A stretch of DNA of 42,274 bases from Zoogloea sp. (GTDB taxonomy: Bacteria > Pseudomonadota > Gammaproteobacteria > Burkholderiales > Rhodocyclaceae), in contig JAEUNU010000300.1 in assembly GCA_016789125.1 (NCBI GenBank), positions 1-42,274 on the forward strand, given 5' to 3'. The position numbers and the translations under genes were made by a program. The notes beneath the pieces were generated by a model that was given only the letters and a program-made list of their open reading frames with translations, was not told where the DNA came from and made no database searches. Positions 39,921-42,274 of the stretch are shown here, piece by piece. Positions within the stretch are counted from its first letter, which is position 1, and each line of letters starts with the position of its first letter.

Positions 39921-40080
39921 ACTTTCCGACAATCGAAACATGCCATGCAGAATCCGGAAGCAGGCATGTCGTGAGAACGCAGATTGAATTGGCTTGTCCT
40001 TCCTCAGCCCTTCTTGACTAACTGGCTATTTTCGGCAGGGCGAGTGTTCCACGAACAAGCCTCGATATCACCAGGCTGCT

Positions 40081-40574
40081 TCAGGAGACGTACCAGCCCT
40101 GCAGCTCACGGATGAAGCAGTCAATCACCAGCGCCAGCGTGGCCCAGCCGTCCCACCCTGTCCAGACGCGGCACAGATCCTTCGCCCAGCTCTCGTTGTG
40201 CTGGGAGCCCCTAGAGCGTCGCACCTCGACCCGCGGCCGAAACCCGACTGGGCGCTTCCTGACCTGCCAACCGCGCAGCTGGAACATCCGTTGCACCGTG
40301 TTCTTGTTGAACCCTAGCAGGTGCGCTACCGTCCGGCACCAAAACGACGGGTTGTCCTCGATCATCGCCTTGATCGGTTCGGCAAAGCGGGGCTGCACCT
40401 TGGGTGGCGCCTTCACAGAATGGTAGTAGAGCGCCCCCCGCGTCCGTCGGGGCACTTCAAACCACCGGCACAGCTGCCTGATCGAGACGACGATCCCTTC
40501 TTCCTGCAGTCACTGGCGGATCGTCTCGATCACTTCTCGTCCTCGCCCAGCAGGGACTGCAATTTTTTAGCCAT
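40081..40574 (-). pseudogene. IS3-family transposase remnant
   Basis: Reading on the minus strand, a short end of an OrfA-like frame (MAKKLQSLLGEDEK, then stop) is followed in another frame by an OrfB start (IETIRQ, stop TGA, LQEEGIVVSIRQLCRWFEVPRRTRG). This runs on to WATLALVIDCFIRELQGWYVS and a stop at 40081. The HTH part and the beginning of the integrase core (first catalytic Asp in ALVIDC) resemble OrfB of IS3 elements common in betaproteobacteria. The remaining catalytic residues are missing, so it is dead. No ends or target duplication were found. Confidence 0.8.
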
Positions 40575-40609
40575 GTCACCGTTGCCTGTGGAGCCGCGCC
40601 CCCAGCAAT

Positions 40610-40625
40610 CTGTTTGAATATACAG
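40610..40625. promoter_or_regulatory. LexA-like SOS box
   Basis: CTGT, eight bases, then ACAG: a perfect match to the core of the LexA operator. It lies 26 bp before the presumed start of the IS1595-like transposase remnant and 36 bp from the IS3 remnant on the other strand. A single match of this type can arise by chance. Confidence 0.4.
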
Positions 40626-40787
40626 TTTTTCTGCGATCAGGAGGGTGGCGATAAAACCGCTTGATTTCAAACACATCCTGCAATCGCTGTCGCATTGGCA
40701 GCGCGACCGGCTTGTTCAGGTGTTGAGTCAGCGGGGTGAGAGTCATGCAACGGCGCGGATTGAGGCCTGTTTCGACGCTGCGCCGAA

Positions 40788-40792
40788 GTGCC
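40788..40792. repeat. Target site duplication, left (gtgcc)
   Basis: The five bases gtgcc before the IS21-type element are repeated right after it (41945-41949). Removing the element and one copy restores the reading frame of the IS1595 pseudogene (K-C-P-H), which proves transposition into it. Confidence 0.9.
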
Positions 40793-41944
40793 TGTCAAGC
40801 GACACCCCGATTTGACCCCCTGACGACATCTGGAACTGACCCCCAGGTTGATCAATTCTCCGACGTGATCGGGGTGGGGGCAGCGGCCTTCTGCAGAAGG
40901 CCGCTGCGGCGCTTGTCGCGCAGACGACAGCTGTCGCCGCGGATCGTGATGACCTGGCTGTGATGCAGCAGCCGGTCCAGGATGGCGGTGGCGGCGACGG
41001 CGTCGCCGAACACCTGCCCCCATTCGCCCACCGGCCGGTTGCTGGTGATCAGCACGCTGGCCCGCTCGTAGCGCCGCGACACGAGTTGGAAGAACAGGTG
41101 CGCCGCCGCCGGCTCGAGCGGCAGGTAGCCCAGCTCGTCGATGATCAACAGCTTCGGTTTCGACAGCTGCAGGAGTTTTTCCTCCAGACGCCCGTCGGCA
41201 TGGGCCTTGGTCAGCCCGGCCATCAGCGCCGCCGCCGAGCTGAACAGCACCGTGTAGCCCCGATCGACCGCCTCGCGCCAGAGGGCCACCGCCAGGTGCG
41301 TCTTGCCCACGCCCGGCGGGCCGAGTAGCAGCAGGGCCTGGCCATGGCCGACCCAGCGGCCGGTGGCGAGATCGCGGATCTGCCCCGGGTCGATCGAGGG
41401 CTGCGCCTCGAAGTCGAAGCCCTCGAGCGTGCGCATGCACGGGAAGCGGGCGAGCTTCATGCCCATCTGGATGCGCCGCGTGTCGCGCCGGGCCACTTCG
41501 CGCTCGGCCAGGAACCCCCGGCACGCCCGTTCGACCGTGCACAGGCTCGTCTCGATCCCCAGCTCCCGGCTCAACTGCTGACGCACCACGTCGCAGTTGC
41601 CCCGGTGTTGCAGGAACCGCTCCCGCAGCCACGCCGCGTGGCCGTCCAGCACGCTGCTGCGCTGCGGCTGCCGATACGGCACCGGCCCACCCGCGGCCAG
41701 ATACCGCCGCACCGTGTTGCGCGCAATCCCCAGCGTCCGGGCGATCCGCTTCGCTCCCCAACCCGACTGCCCCAACCGGACGATGGTCGTGACCGCCTCT
41801 GAATCCAACATCTTCTGCGCTCCGCAAACGACACGGCGCACAGGATTCACCTCGATGTGCTTCGTTTCCACTGACTACCTCCTTGCGAACAAGAGGGTCA
41901 AGTCCTCGTGTCGTCAGGGGGTCAATTTACGGAGTCACCTGACA
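40793..41944. mobile_element. Internally deleted IS21-family element, 1152 bp
   Basis: The element has 36-bp terminal inverted repeats (40793-40828 and 41909-41944) with 29 of 36 matching bases. The outer TGTCA and the inner 17 bases are perfect. The ends begin TG and finish CA, as in IS21, and a 5-bp direct repeat flanks it. Complete IS21 elements are about 2-2.5 kb with istA and istB; here one fused gene fills the element, so about 1.3 kb has been lost. Confidence 0.9.
40852..41871 (-). CDS. IstA(HTH)-IstB fusion protein of the deleted IS21 element
   Basis: A 339-residue protein starting at GTG (41871) with AAGGAGG at ideal spacing. Residues about 20-125 match the N-terminal helix-turn-helix region of the IS21 transposase IstA (AVTTIVRLGQSGWGAKRIAR, then TLGIARNTVRRYLAAGG). 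From about 130 it matches the IstB helper ATPase: MKLARFPCMRTLEGFDF, Walker A LLGPPGVGKTHLA, Walker B LLIIDELGYLPL and SNRPVGEWGQVFGD. The whole RNase-H-like catalytic domain of IstA is absent. It cannot transpose by itself but could bind the element ends through the HTH and still hydrolyse ATP. Confidence 0.88.
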   Translation of the reverse strand: METKHIEVNPVRRVVCGAQKMLDSEAVTTIVRLGQSGWGAKRIARTLGIARNTVRRYLAAGGPVPYRQPQRSSVLDGHAAWLRERFLQHRGNCDVVRQQLSRELGIETSLCTVERACRGFLAEREVARRDTRRIQMGMKLARFPCMRTLEGFDFEAQPSIDPGQIRDLATGRWVGHGQALLLLGPPGVGKTHLAVALWREAVDRGYTVLFSSAAALMAGLTKAHADGRLEEKLLQLSKPKLLIIDELGYLPLEPAAAHLFFQLVSRRYERASVLITSNRPVGEWGQVFGDAVAATAILDRLLHHSQVITIRGDSCRLRDKRRSGLLQKAAAPTPITSEN

Positions 41945-41949
41945 GTGCC
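41945..41949. repeat. Target site duplication, right (gtgcc)
   Basis: Second copy of the 5-bp direct repeat flanking the IS21-type element; see the left copy at 40788-40792. Confidence 0.9.
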
Positions 41950-42274
41950 CTCACTTCGCACACGCACAACTTCATCGGCACGGACGCTCCGAGGGGCTTC
42001 AGCGCTATCGATGCTGCGCCTGAGGCAGGACCTTCAATGCCCTGACGGGAACGCCGTTGGCGCGGCTTCGACACAAGGCCAAGTGGCTGGACTTTCTTCA
42101 GACGATACAGGCCTCGCTCACGGTTCGCCAGAGCGCTCGGGACGTTTTGGCTTTCATCGCATACCAGCTTTCGCTGGCGCCACCGATTTCTAGCCTGGAG
42201 CAAGAACGACCGCCCCGTACAGCTGCATGGGATCACCGAGGCGAACGAGACCTACTTCCTCGAATCCAGCAAAA

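Larger units (their letters stand above)
40651..42274 (+). pseudogene. IS1595-family transposase pseudogene, split by an IS21-type insertion and cut by the window edge
   Basis: The left part (40651-40792) reads KPLDFKHILQSLSHW, then RIEACFDAAPKC. The reading resumes after the insertion at 41950 with PHFAHAQLHRHGRSEGLQRYRCC, a zinc-ribbon-like segment, then LARLRHKAKWLDFL, and FRWRHRFLAWSKNDRP followed by LHGITEANETYFLES at the window end. This is the N-terminal zinc-ribbon and start of the DDE domain of IS1595-type transposases. It carries an apparent ATG-to-ATA start loss (AGGAGG six bases before), a TGA stop at about 42018-42020, and two compensating frameshifts near 42145-42175. It is a dead copy. 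Confidence 0.82.

Noticed and set aside
40081..40455. Functional transposase gene
   Set aside because: Only the N-terminal third of an IS3 OrfB remains, with a stop inside and without most of the catalytic core.

Overview
The window is high-GC DNA (roughly two thirds G+C by eye) with dense genes. It looks like the chromosome of a betaproteobacterium, most likely of the Rhodocyclales (Thauera/Azoarcus/Azospira/Dechloromonas type). The pointers are YbiB beside an assimilatory nitrate reductase, exosortase-A-type accessory genes, a DUF3579 protein, ispB followed by tRNA-Pro, an RlmM methyltransferase and an RhlE helicase. Species cannot be decided from the sequence alone.

Layout. 1-1056: a 7-bp tandem repeat, then ybiB. 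1146-8132: two genes on one strand, a compact caspase-fold protease and a ~2,000-residue protein that carries two alpha/beta-hydrolase (lipase/esterase-like) domains and a CHAT protease domain. This pair sits between ybiB and nasA and is the best candidate in the window for an undescribed system. 8249-11023: nasA, preceded by a hairpin leader. 11200-14659: a divergent acyl-carrier-protein gene, then an AMP-forming acyl-CoA ligase and a PLP decarboxylase of the exosortase-A-associated families. 14744-15037: DUF3579 protein. 15259-17733: LysR regulator divergent from an azoreductase and a pirin. 17814-19041: a FadL-type outer membrane protein with an apparent frameshift in its signal peptide. 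19216-28583: a stretch bounded by two identical tRNA-Pro(CGG) genes. It holds a small His-rich protein, a BvgS-like hybrid kinase, and a molybdenum-hydroxylase cluster (MocA-like transferase, XdhC, IorB-like and IorA-like subunits) divergent from an AraC regulator. 28678-31804: ispB, ugpQ and ugpB on the minus strand. 31950-32402: a small lipoprotein. 32599-35993: an HD-GYP protein and an EAL protein in translational overlap, a c-di-GMP module with a substituted HD motif. 35999-39817: an aldo/keto reductase, rlmM and rhlE. 39818-42274: decayed insertion sequences. These are an IS3-family remnant and an IS1595-like transposase pseudogene split by a precisely bounded, internally deleted IS21-family element (36-bp ends, 5-bp target duplication) whose single gene fuses the IstA helix-turn-helix region to the IstB ATPase.

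How the genes work together. Most blocks are independent operons typical of a chromosome: nitrate assimilation, Mo-hydroxylase maturation, an electrophile/azo-reduction pair, glycerophosphodiester breakdown, c-di-GMP turnover and RNA modification. The caspase/CHAT-hydrolase pair has no metabolic link to its neighbours. By analogy with caspase-like and CHAT proteases in bacterial immunity and regulated cell death, it could be a protease-controlled lipase effector. That is inference; no defence gene flanks it here.
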